From Bacteriovoracaceae bacterium (GTDB lineage: Bacteria > Bdellovibrionota > Bacteriovoracia > Bacteriovoracales > Bacteriovoracaceae): a DNA stretch of 64,000 nt. Within the stretch, counting starts at the first letter, position 1. Each line of letters begins with the position of its first letter. This document shows positions 45,163-54,403 of the stretch, piece after piece. Both the position numbers and the translations under genes were made by a program. The stretch spans positions 89,927-153,926 of the forward strand of contig JABFRR010000002.1 in the NCBI GenBank assembly GCA_013141065.1, written 5' to 3'. The notes below the pieces were generated by a model, which saw nothing but the letters and a program-made list of their open reading frames with translations, did not search any database and was not told the origin of the DNA.

Positions 45163-46557
45163 ATGAATGATTCAAGTGCTAATTTACTATTAAGAATTTC
45201 AGAAAACGAAAATGAACAGACTCTCTCCCTGAATGGGCGAGAGTTTGTCTTTGGCAGAAGCCAAGACTCTCAAGTTGTATTAAATGACCAGGCGTTCAGT
45301 CGATCTCACTTTAAGTTTACGGTAGTTGGTGAGAAGCTATTTTTATCAGATCTCAAATCTTCAAACGGAACCTATCTTAACGACAAAATAATAAAATCTA
45401 AAGAAACGCCTGTATTTGTTGGTGATGTTATTTATACTGCCAATTCTGATATAAAAATTTCTATACAGTCGATTGAAATCGAGACTCCTTATGATCCTGA
45501 CAATGAACCTACTCAAAGCAGTATAAATCTTGGGAAATTTAATCTCACTCGAACACAATATGATGAAGACGATGAGGCTTTTGAAGAAGAGATCGCACCA
45601 GAATCGGAAGAAATGTCAGATGCTGACAATGAAGAATTCAGTGAAGAATCCAGTGAAGATGAAAGTGAAAATGAGGGAGACTTTAACACGGCCATCTTAA
45701 CTGACAGAATATTTGCAGCCGCCAATCAGCAAGTCAGTGAAATATTGATAAATGCCAATAAAAAAGCGGAAGAGATAATTAAATCAGCACAGCTTGATCA
45801 TGACATAAAAATCAGTGAAAATGAAAAAATTTCAAAGTCAGATTTGCTTTCTAGAAAAAAGATAATTGAACAAGAAATTGAACAATACAGAGAGGCCCTT
45901 GAAGCAGCGACGCTCAAAGCTGTTGAACTCGACAAAACAAAAAAAATCGAAGAGCTAGAACTTGAATTAAGTCAGAGGCAAATAGAAAATGAAAGACAAT
46001 TAGAAGCTGAAGCTAGAAGAAAATCCTCTGAGTTTGATGTTGAATATAATGAAATGCGAGAGCGTTTTTCTCATGAATCTAGAGAGCTTACAGAACAAAA
46101 TCACGAAAAAAGTTTAGAGCTACAAAAACAAATTTCGGTAATAGAGAGTCATCTTCGATTAAAAAATGAAGAATATTTAAAGTTAGATGCAAAATTAGCT
46201 GAAAAAATTCAATCAATCGAAAAAGAAATTGACCTGCAGTTAAAAACTAAGAAAAAAGAACTTCAATTATTGCAATCCAACTTTGATAAAGAACAAGAAA
46301 AACAGCAAAGAGAAATCGACGCAACAATAATTGAAAAGAAAAATGAACTTTCGAGAGTCTCGAAAGAAATGAGTGAGACAATTGCTCATAAACAAAATGA
46401 AATTAATAAAATGATTGCGATGTATGAAGATCAAAAAAAGCTTCAAATACAGATGCTCGAATCAGATTTGGAAAAAAAGAAAATATTTTATGAAGATCAA
46501 ACAAATCAATTAGAAAAAAAGGTTGCGGCTACTCAAGTTGAACTCTACTTTGATTGA
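45163..46557 (+). CDS. FHA domain-coiled-coil protein, 5' part of a split gene
   Basis: A canonical FHA domain is at residues 1-105: FVFGRSQDSQVVL, FSRSHFKF and SSNGTYLN hold the phosphothreonine-binding residues. An acidic linker (EESSEDESENEG) and a long coiled coil to residue 464 follow. The frame then ends (TQVELYFD), but the coiled coil goes on without a break in the +1 frame from 46523. If joined, the product has about 925 residues with FHA, coiled coil, one membrane span and a C-terminal domain, the same plan as the protein at 47938-50826. An A7 run at about 46510-46517 is a likely place for the change. It follows the MotA-like gene by 26 nt. Confidence 0.8.
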   Translation: MNDSSANLLLRISENENEQTLSLNGREFVFGRSQDSQVVLNDQAFSRSHFKFTVVGEKLFLSDLKSSNGTYLNDKIIKSKETPVFVGDVIYTANSDIKISIQSIEIETPYDPDNEPTQSSINLGKFNLTRTQYDEDDEAFEEEIAPESEEMSDADNEEFSEESSEDESENEGDFNTAILTDRIFAAANQQVSEILINANKKAEEIIKSAQLDHDIKISENEKISKSDLLSRKKIIEQEIEQYREALEAATLKAVELDKTKKIEELELELSQRQIENERQLEAEARRKSSEFDVEYNEMRERFSHESRELTEQNHEKSLELQKQISVIESHLRLKNEEYLKLDAKLAEKIQSIEKEIDLQLKTKKKELQLLQSNFDKEQEKQQREIDATIIEKKNELSRVSKEMSETIAHKQNEINKMIAMYEDQKKLQIQMLESDLEKKKIFYEDQTNQLEKKVAATQVELYFD

Positions 46558-47932
46558 AAATTATGACATTAAGAAAAAAGAAGAAATGCAGACCATTTCT
46601 GAACTTAAAGTTAAAAATGAACAGTTGAAAAATAGTGTTTTACGTTATCAAGATGATCTAAAGAAAAAAAATGAAGAAAATCAGCATTTAATTGATGAAA
46701 TTAAAAGTGAAATTGATGGATTGACCAAAAAGAAGAATGAATCGACTAAAGAGGCCATTCAGCTTAAAAAAGAAGCCGATGATCTTTTATTAAAAAATAA
46801 AGAATTAACTGATATTAATATTTCTGTAGAAAATAAAACAAAAGAATCTCGCAACATTAGGGCAGAATTAGAAAAAGAAGCTAAGAGTTTTATTACTCAA
46901 AAAGAAGCTTTAATTCCAGAGATAGAAAATTTAAAGGCACAAGTTAATGAAGCTCGTAAAAAATTAGATGATATCTCAAGGCAGGCAGTTCATATCCAAA
47001 AAAATCATGAAAAAGAAATTGCAGGTCTGGATATTGTTTTCGCTCAAAAGAAAGAAAGTCTCGATGCAGAAATTAGAAAGTTGCGAGATATTGAAGAAAA
47101 GAAAATACAAAATTTAGTACTTCAAGAAATTAACCAAATTAACAAACTGAAAGAAGAATCACTAAAGATGGTTCTAGACTTAGAAGATTCAATTACAAAA
47201 GAATTGGTTAATTCTACGATGACAGTATTTGCCAATACGATTGGTGCTTCGAAATTTAAAGAAATAGCTCCTCATTATGAACAAAGCATCAGGACCTCTC
47301 TTCAAGGTGGAGTTCTCAAGTTATTAAAGAATGAATTAAATCCTTCAAAATCACCAAATGCTAAAAAATTGTCGTCTAATCCTAGAGTGATGAAACCGGT
47401 GATTATAAGTTCACTTATCAGTGCATTTATATTTGGGGTCATTCCTCATATTTATAGACAAATTGAAGATCAAAATGATCCTGTACGTCTCGAGATGGCA
47501 GCTAGAGCGCGTGCAGCCGCCATTGTTCCGAAGCGAGTTTTTACACCGATGAAAGTTGCTGAATTAAAGCCGACATTTGTTGATGCTGTCATTTACACTG
47601 AGGGCTTTACCGACGTTTATGCTAAAGAAGAATTTCGCTCTGAACTTATGAAAAAGGGAAGTGAGTATCTTTATAAACAATGGCAAATAGACGAAGAAAA
47701 ATCGATTGAGGCCTACGCAATGATTTTTTCAATGATTGATCTATTAAAAGATAAAACATTGAAAGTTGATCCTGATAATGAACAAAAAGACATCCAGAAA
47801 ATGGTTCAAATTGAAAAAGAGACATTAAAAAAGTTAGAAAAAATATTGGGTAATGAAGTCAGACTAGAAGCTGCCCTTAAATTTCAAACTCGCTACTATA
47901 AAGAATTTATTGGTGATACTTCGGTAGAATAA
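46523..47932 (+). CDS. coiled-coil membrane protein, 3' part of the split FHA gene
   Basis: 469 residues in the track, from an internal TTG. The first 230 residues are coiled coil continuing that of the preceding frame. One membrane span follows (PVIISSLISAFIFGVIPHIY at about 292-311), then about 150 residues that are mostly helical (EGFTDVYAKEEFRSELMKKG) and by topology would be periplasmic if the FHA part is cytoplasmic. I recognise no family in that last domain. No ribosome binding site supports an independent start. It ends 5 bp from the stop of the convergent FHA gene. Confidence 0.7.
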   Translation: MRLLKLNSTLIENYDIKKKEEMQTISELKVKNEQLKNSVLRYQDDLKKKNEENQHLIDEIKSEIDGLTKKKNESTKEAIQLKKEADDLLLKNKELTDINISVENKTKESRNIRAELEKEAKSFITQKEALIPEIENLKAQVNEARKKLDDISRQAVHIQKNHEKEIAGLDIVFAQKKESLDAEIRKLRDIEEKKIQNLVLQEINQINKLKEESLKMVLDLEDSITKELVNSTMTVFANTIGASKFKEIAPHYEQSIRTSLQGGVLKLLKNELNPSKSPNAKKLSSNPRVMKPVIISSLISAFIFGVIPHIYRQIEDQNDPVRLEMAARARAAAIVPKRVFTPMKVAELKPTFVDAVIYTEGFTDVYAKEEFRSELMKKGSEYLYKQWQIDEEKSIEAYAMIFSMIDLLKDKTLKVDPDNEQKDIQKMVQIEKETLKKLEKILGNEVRLEAALKFQTRYYKEFIGDTSVE

Positions 47933-47937
47933 TTATG

Positions 47938-50826
47938 TTATGGTGCTATGAGTGCTTTAATTTCTTTAAATGCACTTTCATAAAAATTCGGATACTCGAC
48001 TATTGAATAAACAATGCCAGCAAGCAGACAAAAAATGAGTGTATTTTTCTTAATCGCTTGAAAGTTAATTTTTCGTCTCGGAAAGAGTGTACGCATGTCA
48101 ACATTCTTTCTTTCGATTTCACCTTGAATGGCCTCTAAAACGACATTTTTAAATTTAAAATGTAACTTTTTAATCAAAGTTTCTGTTAATGGTAAATTTT
48201 TAGATTTTGTAATTTCTAAAGTGAGATGATCTTGAGCAATCAGTGCAAATGCCTCTGCCATTTCATGATTTTTCTTGTCAGCGTACCGCTCAATAGTTTC
48301 TTTCATCTCTTGGAATTTTTCTTCTTCTACTCTTTTTAATTCAGACATTTCGAGTTGATACCTTTCTTTACTTCGTTGGGCATCTAATTCAATGTCTTTA
48401 GCTCTTTTTTCAGCACGTAAAATAGTTTCACGAATCTTTTTTTCATTGGCGAGGTAATTGTCATTCATTAAACTATCTGATTTTCGAATTGATTCTTCCA
48501 AACTTCGTTTTAGTTTTTGATTTTCCTCGCTCTCGAGTTTATTTTTTTCTTTTTCTAGGATCACTTCATTTTTTAGTTTTTGAACTTCGGCCATTCCCCT
48601 TTGATGGAAACTGTGTGATTCCTTCAGCATGGCCTCTTTTTGTTTTGCAATATCAATTACTAATTGCTCTTTTTTCTTTTGTATATCGAGTTTTGTTTGG
48701 TTAGTGGCATTGAATATAGTTTCTTTCGCTTGATTTTGAATTGCGAGGGCCTCTTTTTTTGCATCATTTATTATTGTTTCGGCCTGCTTATTAGCAGCAA
48801 CAACAATTTCATGCCCTTTCTTCTGAGCATTTTCTTCTATCCAGTTGAGTTCACTTTTAATAGTTTCTTTTTGTTTGTTAAGTTTAGCTAATTCTTCAAG
48901 ATGAATAAGTTTTTCTTTTTCGTTTTCTTCATGGGCAGTTTTAAGCACTTCCTCTCGTTTTAAAAGAGAATCTTCTTCTGCTTTAATTTTCTTCTGATCT
49001 ATGTCTAAAAGAGCCGCTTTAATCTTTTTAATTTCTATTTGATTCTTTTGGTTTGCTTCCAATAAGATTTCTTTACTTTGAGCTTGCGCCTCCAAAATAA
49101 TGGTCTCAGCCTCTTTTTGAGTCTTTTCCCTCATTTCGTTTATTAACTTTTTCTCTTTTTCTATCGTTTCAAATTCTTGCTTAAAGTTTTCACTTTTACT
49201 CTCAATTTCTTTTGATACTTGAATGAGTGTTAATTGAATTCTCTCTAATTCAGATTTTTTTTCATTTTGGAGTTGGTCAATTTTATCAGCTTCAAATTGC
49301 AATTTTTTGCAATTTATATCAAGCTGGTTAATTTCTCTTTCAATTTTATTTTTCTCATTTCTAAGTTCTTGAATTTCTGGTTGTAGAGCATCTTTAGTCG
49401 CGAGAGCTTTTTCGGCCTCTGCAAACATTTTTGCTGTTTTTCCTTGAGCTTCATAAAACTCAGTTTCAATTTTCGCCTTAACTTTTCTTTCTTCTATCGC
49501 TAGTTCTTCTAGTTTTAGTTCACCACTTCGCTTAAGTGTTTGATGATAGCTTTTAACTTCATCGAGATTTTGATTTTCATTTCTTATTCGTTCTTTAATC
49601 GCCTCGACATCATCATTAAATTGTTTAATTTTTTGATTGTGCCTAGATTCTGCATTTTTAAGACTTGCTAGCCGCTCTTCAAAGGTTCTTAAAAGCTTAT
49701 CTTGCCTTGATTTTATCTCATGCGTTTCTTTTTCAGTTTTATTAAGTTCTTCATTGGCACCAAAAAGCAATTCTTCTAGTGCTTTTTTTCGAGTTTCTTC
49801 TTCATAAGAAATCCGATCTAATATTTCTTTTTCTTTTAATTGAACACTCTCTAGAATTTCTTTTTCAATTGATTTGGCATTTTCTATCATCTCTAATTCA
49901 GAGAGTTTGGCAGTGTCGAGCATCTTTTTTTCTACGGCCCTAGCATTTCCAATAATTTCTCTTTCAAATGACTTTGCATTTTCAATTATTTCGTGTTCAT
50001 GGGCCATGGCCCTTTCTATTATTTCTTTTTCTTTCGCTCTGGCTTTCTTTAAAATTAAATTTTCTTCTTCTAATGCATGCTTTTTAATTTGCTGAGCTTT
50101 TTTAAGAGAATTTTCTTTAAGTTTGAGTGATTCAGTACTAATAAATTGCTTGACCTGATTGTCTAGACTAGGGGCATCTTCAGGCATAACAGCTTTAAGT
50201 TTTGGTGCAGCTTTCTTTTCGGTTGCAGTTGAAGCCGGAGTCGGAGTCGGAGGTGGATTTTTGTAAGTCACTATTGAGCTGGATCCATTGGCAACTTTTA
50301 GCTCGACGACTTCAGGCATATTTGATTTTGCCATTGGTTTAACGAATGCCTTTACATTATCTTTTACAATGACTTTGGTACTTGCCTGGACATTGGTCTT
50401 TGCCAGTTCTTTGGTCACAACTTTGTTTTTATCTTTTATCAATTTTGTGGCATCAAAACTAAGTGTTCTATCTGATTGTTTGACATCGGCCAGTGGTTTT
50501 TTTTCAATCTGAGTTTCCGCGATGATACTTACTGAAGGTCCATTTTTTCCACCTAAGAGTAAGATGTCGTTGGCATGAAAAATTTCGGGTTTGCCTTTTA
50601 TGAGTTTGACATCATTTAAGATTGTGCCATTGGTAGATCCCATCTCTTCAACAACAATGCCATTATTATTTTTTGAAATTTTAAGATGATTTCTACTGAT
50701 GAGTTCGTGATTAAAAATAATGTTACAGTCTCGGCCTCGACCGATGACACATTGATCCCCATCAACTTTATGCGAAGTTAATTTTCCTTTTTCGTTAATG
50801 GTTATTTTAAATCTATTTTTACTCAT
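47938..50826 (-). CDS. FHA domain-long coiled-coil-membrane protein
   Basis: 962 residues. The FHA domain is at residues 1-100 (VIGRGRDCNIIF, ISRNHLKIS, GSTNGTILN, all binding positions kept). A Lys/Ala/Pro-rich linker follows to about 220 and includes a PPPTPTPAS stretch. Then about 600 residues of coiled coil have the style of F-type ATPase subunit b or DivIVA proteins (EREIIGNARAVEKKMLDTAK and many similar lines). A single membrane span lies near the C-terminus (TLIFCLLAGIVYSIVEYPNF). Together this is a scaffold about 90 nm long tied to the inner membrane with a phosphopeptide-reading head. It is convergent with, and has the same plan as, the split FHA gene. Confidence 0.85.
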   Translation of the reverse strand: MSKNRFKITINEKGKLTSHKVDGDQCVIGRGRDCNIIFNHELISRNHLKISKNNNGIVVEEMGSTNGTILNDVKLIKGKPEIFHANDILLLGGKNGPSVSIIAETQIEKKPLADVKQSDRTLSFDATKLIKDKNKVVTKELAKTNVQASTKVIVKDNVKAFVKPMAKSNMPEVVELKVANGSSSIVTYKNPPPTPTPASTATEKKAAPKLKAVMPEDAPSLDNQVKQFISTESLKLKENSLKKAQQIKKHALEEENLILKKARAKEKEIIERAMAHEHEIIENAKSFEREIIGNARAVEKKMLDTAKLSELEMIENAKSIEKEILESVQLKEKEILDRISYEEETRKKALEELLFGANEELNKTEKETHEIKSRQDKLLRTFEERLASLKNAESRHNQKIKQFNDDVEAIKERIRNENQNLDEVKSYHQTLKRSGELKLEELAIEERKVKAKIETEFYEAQGKTAKMFAEAEKALATKDALQPEIQELRNEKNKIEREINQLDINCKKLQFEADKIDQLQNEKKSELERIQLTLIQVSKEIESKSENFKQEFETIEKEKKLINEMREKTQKEAETIILEAQAQSKEILLEANQKNQIEIKKIKAALLDIDQKKIKAEEDSLLKREEVLKTAHEENEKEKLIHLEELAKLNKQKETIKSELNWIEENAQKKGHEIVVAANKQAETIINDAKKEALAIQNQAKETIFNATNQTKLDIQKKKEQLVIDIAKQKEAMLKESHSFHQRGMAEVQKLKNEVILEKEKNKLESEENQKLKRSLEESIRKSDSLMNDNYLANEKKIRETILRAEKRAKDIELDAQRSKERYQLEMSELKRVEEEKFQEMKETIERYADKKNHEMAEAFALIAQDHLTLEITKSKNLPLTETLIKKLHFKFKNVVLEAIQGEIERKNVDMRTLFPRRKINFQAIKKNTLIFCLLAGIVYSIVEYPNFYESAFKEIKALIAP

Positions 50827-50937
50827 AAACCTACTGTTTCTTTAGGGATAATCGGTTTTTGAGTAAAAAAGTTGAATCAATCTCAAGACAAATACGTTTG
50901 CTATTTTTAATGATTGAGTGTTTTGGTTTTTTTGTAA

Positions 50938-51861
50938 TTAGGTCAGTGAAGTATCCATAATTTGATAAATTAAACTCGAGAGAATTCGTGCCCCTTTTTG
51001 AGAGAGATTATCAAAAATGGGGTTGTATTCATAGAATCCAAAGTGTTTTACTCGGAGATTATTGATTGAGTAGTTGAGTAATTCATCAACAAAAGTGTAG
51101 GGAAGTCCACGATGATTGACAGCGCTTACTCCTTCCATTACTCCCGCTTCAAGTGCGTCGGCATCTAAACTAAAAATATAAAGGGTGTCTCTTTCATAAG
51201 GGATCATTCGTTCAAAAACTTTTCTATTTTGAGTGAAATTTATAGTCAAGTGTCGAAGGTCATCGTAAGTGGCAACAATTTCTCGGGCCGAGCCTAATTC
51301 ATTCATAGTTGATTTGCTGTTGGCAAAATCATGAATACCTAATTGAATTAATTTAAATGTCCCTTCGAACTCATTGGCGAACTGCCGAAAGGGTGTGCCG
51401 GAATTATGAAAATCATCTATTCTCGTATCAAGGTGAGCATCAATATTTATGACAACAATTTTTTTATGGATGGTATTTAAAGATTTTAAAACAGGATAGA
51501 TATGGTCGTGACCTCCACCAAGATAAATGAATTTTTGAGCACGATGGTAGGTTTCATAAAGAGTTGTTAATTTTTGTATGTATTTTTTTTGAGAAAAATC
51601 AAAATCTTCCAATTCTAACTGTGAATCGGACAATTCAATTTCAGACCAAGTTTCTCTGGTATGTAGGGCCAATTTTTTTACGATAGCAATGAGGGCCTCT
51701 GGCCCAAAATTTGCTCCTCGCCGGCCAGCATTTCTTATTGCACCTATATCACTTGATGATTTGATAAAAAGCATATCAGCTTCACTAGGCATGGTCTTAT
51801 GATGAATAATTCTTTCGCGGTCTCTAGTGCTGGCATTATGAAGTATAGAATCTATTTTCAT
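50938..51861 (-). CDS. ureohydrolase (arginase/formiminoglutamase family)
   Basis: About 307 residues from the ATG at 51861, which has AAGGAA upstream; the track's GTG start is one codon earlier. The two-metal site is complete: GGGHDHIYP, INIDAHLDTR and SLDADALEAG. The family hydrolyses guanidino or formimino groups; arginase, agmatinase and formiminoglutamase (HutG) share this fold. The NHRGLP near the C-terminus and a first motif of GGGHD leave the substrate open, though HutG-like is my first guess. No hut genes lie nearby. Confidence 0.82.
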   Translation of the reverse strand: MKIDSILHNASTRDRERIIHHKTMPSEADMLFIKSSSDIGAIRNAGRRGANFGPEALIAIVKKLALHTRETWSEIELSDSQLELEDFDFSQKKYIQKLTTLYETYHRAQKFIYLGGGHDHIYPVLKSLNTIHKKIVVINIDAHLDTRIDDFHNSGTPFRQFANEFEGTFKLIQLGIHDFANSKSTMNELGSAREIVATYDDLRHLTINFTQNRKVFERMIPYERDTLYIFSLDADALEAGVMEGVSAVNHRGLPYTFVDELLNYSINNLRVKHFGFYEYNPIFDNLSQKGARILSSLIYQIMDTSLT

Positions 51862-51899
51862 CACTCTTCCTTATATTAGCAGTTTACCTAAGTGGCACT

Positions 51900-53297
51900 G
51901 TGAGTATATCATTAAATGATCAAATGAATAAAGAGTGGTTTATATTTAAAGGCACCCATCACACTGGCCCGTACAGTGTTAGTGAACTGCGTACATTTTT
52001 TGTCAATGGTGAGATCACCATGCAGTCTTTACTTTGGAAAGAGGGAACAGAAAAATGGGAAGCCCTTAGTCGCATTGACGTATTGAGACCTGTACATCAA
52101 TTAAGTGAAAGTTCAACTCCAGATATTCCTCCATTGCCCACACCGACTAAAAAAGTCTTACCTAAATTAACTCCTGCGCCTCTACCTGCGCCGCCTATAG
52201 ATGCTGACGAACCACCTCCCATTCCACTCGATGCACTCTTAAATCCTGCTGGAGATAAAGAGTTATTTAAAGCAGCACCACCGGCTTATAAGAAATATAT
52301 TTCAAAAATTCTTTTTGGATTTATGCTCTTGGTTTTTGCTAGTGTCATAGCTTGGTTCACACTCAATGAACAATCATCTCAAGTTCAAATAAAAATACCT
52401 GGGGTCATGCCCATTTATGTAGAAAAGTTACAGGAGCTTGCCTCGCAAAGACTTCCAGGGATTTCTCTTGGAATGGCGCTTTCAATCGATAAAAGTAAAC
52501 TTTATGCGGCCATTAATCAATCCGGTGAAATTTTATCAACCATTAAATTAATTTCTGTTCCAAAACGAATTTTAGGATCAAGTGATATTGAGTTGCAAGT
52601 CAGAGGAGTCATTAAGGATCATCTTGGATCTTTTGAAAGAATGTCGATGATTAAAGGTGAGAGGCTTATTCCGGGAGAATACGAAATTCAATTTTCTGGT
52701 AAAAAAATTCATTATCTCAATTCACAATTTAAATTCTTGCGAGCGATGAATGTATTTAATAATCTCAATACAAATTATACATATAAAACAGTTGCTTTAA
52801 TTTATCCTGGAACACCAAGAGACTTTGAACTCAAACTCAGCGAGTTTAAAAAAGCCGTATTAAATGAAGCACTCAAGCCTTTTGGTGATAAACTTGAGCG
52901 TCACCAAACCTTCCTATCACTCCTCAATAAAATAATGGAGATGTACTTACTGACTTTAGAGAAAATTTCGAAGCCACTTGAAATTAATGCTTTTGAAAAA
53001 ATGTTAATTAAAGAAGTCTCTCCCATTATTCAATCTTTAATTATTGAAGCGAGTGAACGATCAAATGAAGTTGTAACTGACGATTTGGGATCTTACAAAA
53101 ACCAAGTTTATATCGGCAAGCAAATCGGTGAACTAGCGAGTGATATGATAACGCTCACTCAAAAGTCCCCGAAGTTGGCATTTGCCGACAAGACGGCACT
53201 CAAAGCAAAATTTGAGACTCGTTATAAATTTGTCAAATCTCAATTGGATACAGTGATTCAAGAAATTCAGACAAAAATAGAAGTCTTATCTAAGTAA
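51900..53297 (+). CDS. GYF-domain membrane protein
   Basis: 465 residues from GTG; an ATG at 51924 (MNKEWFIF) is also possible. Residues 10-60 form a GYF_2 domain (EWFIFKGTHHTGPYSVSELR, LLWKEGTEKWEAL), a bacterial proline-peptide-binding type. A proline-rich stretch (PPLPTPTKK, PAPPIDADEPPPIP) and one membrane span near residue 140 (ILFGFMLLVFASVIAWF) follow. The C-terminal 300 residues would be periplasmic and have no family I know. GYF_2 could bind proline-rich segments of other proteins, including the one in the FHA protein nearby, which is speculation. Confidence 0.7.
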   Translation: MSISLNDQMNKEWFIFKGTHHTGPYSVSELRTFFVNGEITMQSLLWKEGTEKWEALSRIDVLRPVHQLSESSTPDIPPLPTPTKKVLPKLTPAPLPAPPIDADEPPPIPLDALLNPAGDKELFKAAPPAYKKYISKILFGFMLLVFASVIAWFTLNEQSSQVQIKIPGVMPIYVEKLQELASQRLPGISLGMALSIDKSKLYAAINQSGEILSTIKLISVPKRILGSSDIELQVRGVIKDHLGSFERMSMIKGERLIPGEYEIQFSGKKIHYLNSQFKFLRAMNVFNNLNTNYTYKTVALIYPGTPRDFELKLSEFKKAVLNEALKPFGDKLERHQTFLSLLNKIMEMYLLTLEKISKPLEINAFEKMLIKEVSPIIQSLIIEASERSNEVVTDDLGSYKNQVYIGKQIGELASDMITLTQKSPKLAFADKTALKAKFETRYKFVKSQLDTVIQEIQTKIEVLSK

Positions 53298-54174
53298 AAA
53301 TTCTGTAGACTGGTTTTTTTTCATAATCCATTTTTTGATCACAAACAAAATCATTTTTTTCATTTAATTTGATAGTTGAGCCAAAATAAAGTGGATCGTG
53401 TTCAAAAATGATGGTCAAATTTTCTTTTTTTATAAATGACAGAAAGTGTTTTTTGTCTTGTGTCGTTACACCGGGTGAAATGTCATAACCCATGACCCAA
53501 GGAATATGAATATGATTAGAGGTGGGTATGAGATCGGCCATATAAATAAATTTGTCGTCATAAGCATGTAGTAAATACGGCGTATGTCCCATTGAGCATT
53601 TAAACTTGAGACCTGGGAGAATTTCTCCTTCCATTTCATCAAGAAAATGGACTTGATTTTTTTCTAAATACCAATTGAGTACCGGCTCAAAATATTCAAT
53701 TTGAAAAGATCCCGTATCGCGGTCAGTTGGATTAAGTGAATATTCATAATGTTTTTTATGAAGATGAATTGTGGCATTAGGGAGAACGGCACTCATTTGA
53801 CCGTCTACCATTTTACCAATGCCACCCACGTGATCAAAATGCAAATGAGAGAGCACGAGATCCGTTATATCAGTTGGACTTAACTGAGCTTCTTTGAGCG
53901 CTAATTCAAGCGGAGATTGCGGGCCTAAAATTCCAAAGCGGCTTTCAAATTTATCACCGTGATAATCACCTATGCCCGTGTCGATTAAGATATTTTTTTT
54001 ATTGTCTTCATCCTTTATTAAAATAAGTCTCAAGGCCAATTCAATTCTATTTTGATCGTCTGCTGCATGGACTTTGCTCCAAAGTGGTTTAGGGATGATG
54101 CCAAACATCGCTCCGCCATCAAGTTTAAAGCGGGCAGGTTCTAGGCAAAAATATTTTTTCATAAAATGTCTCAC
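53290..54174 (-). CDS. metallo-beta-lactamase-fold hydrolase
   Basis: 294 residues with the two-zinc motif VLSHLHFDHVGGIG, later GHTPYLLH, MADLIPTS and FEHDPLYFG. The layout is that of the lactonase-type MBL proteins (AttM/AhlD-like), which open homoserine lactone rings, but glyoxalase II-like or other substrates are possible. The start is uncertain: the track uses GTG, with ATG (MKKYF) four codons later. It overlaps the GYF gene at its 3' end by 8 nt. No signal peptide is seen. Confidence 0.8.
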   Translation of the reverse strand: MRHFMKKYFCLEPARFKLDGGAMFGIIPKPLWSKVHAADDQNRIELALRLILIKDEDNKKNILIDTGIGDYHGDKFESRFGILGPQSPLELALKEAQLSPTDITDLVLSHLHFDHVGGIGKMVDGQMSAVLPNATIHLHKKHYEYSLNPTDRDTGSFQIEYFEPVLNWYLEKNQVHFLDEMEGEILPGLKFKCSMGHTPYLLHAYDDKFIYMADLIPTSNHIHIPWVMGYDISPGVTTQDKKHFLSFIKKENLTIIFEHDPLYFGSTIKLNEKNDFVCDQKMDYEKKPVYRIFT

Positions 54175-54308
54175 TTAATTTATATTTTATTTCATTATTT
54201 TGACTTGTATATTGGCCCAATCGTCCTGGAAATGCCATTTTCTCTTAATTCTCATTAGGACGCATATTCCTGAGCGCAAATAATGAATTTATTTGGGTTA
54301 TTTTGGGC

Positions 54309-54328
54309 GATGTTCCTTTAAGGACATC
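54309..54328 (+). promoter_or_regulatory. hairpin in the sucC leader
   Basis: GATGTTCCTTTAAGGACATC folds to an 8-bp stem with one bulge. It lies about 75 bp before sucC. It could be an operator or leader structure; no T tract follows, so it is not a terminator. Confidence 0.3.
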
Positions 54329-54403
54329 ACTGGGACTATTAAGATGATCACGTTTCATTTTATTGTTTCAAACACATCACAAACTCTTGAATTAGGAGAA
54401 GCT

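Noticed and set aside
46509-46520. Programmed -1 frameshifting at A AAA AAG (dnaX-like site)
   Set aside because: The heptamer is present in the right phase, but the -1 frame stops within about ten codons; the coiled coil continues only in the +1 (or -2) frame.
48489-50512. Plus-strand ORFs rich in Phe and Ser within the FHA gene
   Set aside because: They are antisense shadows of the Lys/Glu-rich coiled coil, without ribosome binding sites.
54300-54400. Riboswitch in the sucC leader
   Set aside because: Only one short hairpin is visible, with no known aptamer pattern and no terminator after it.
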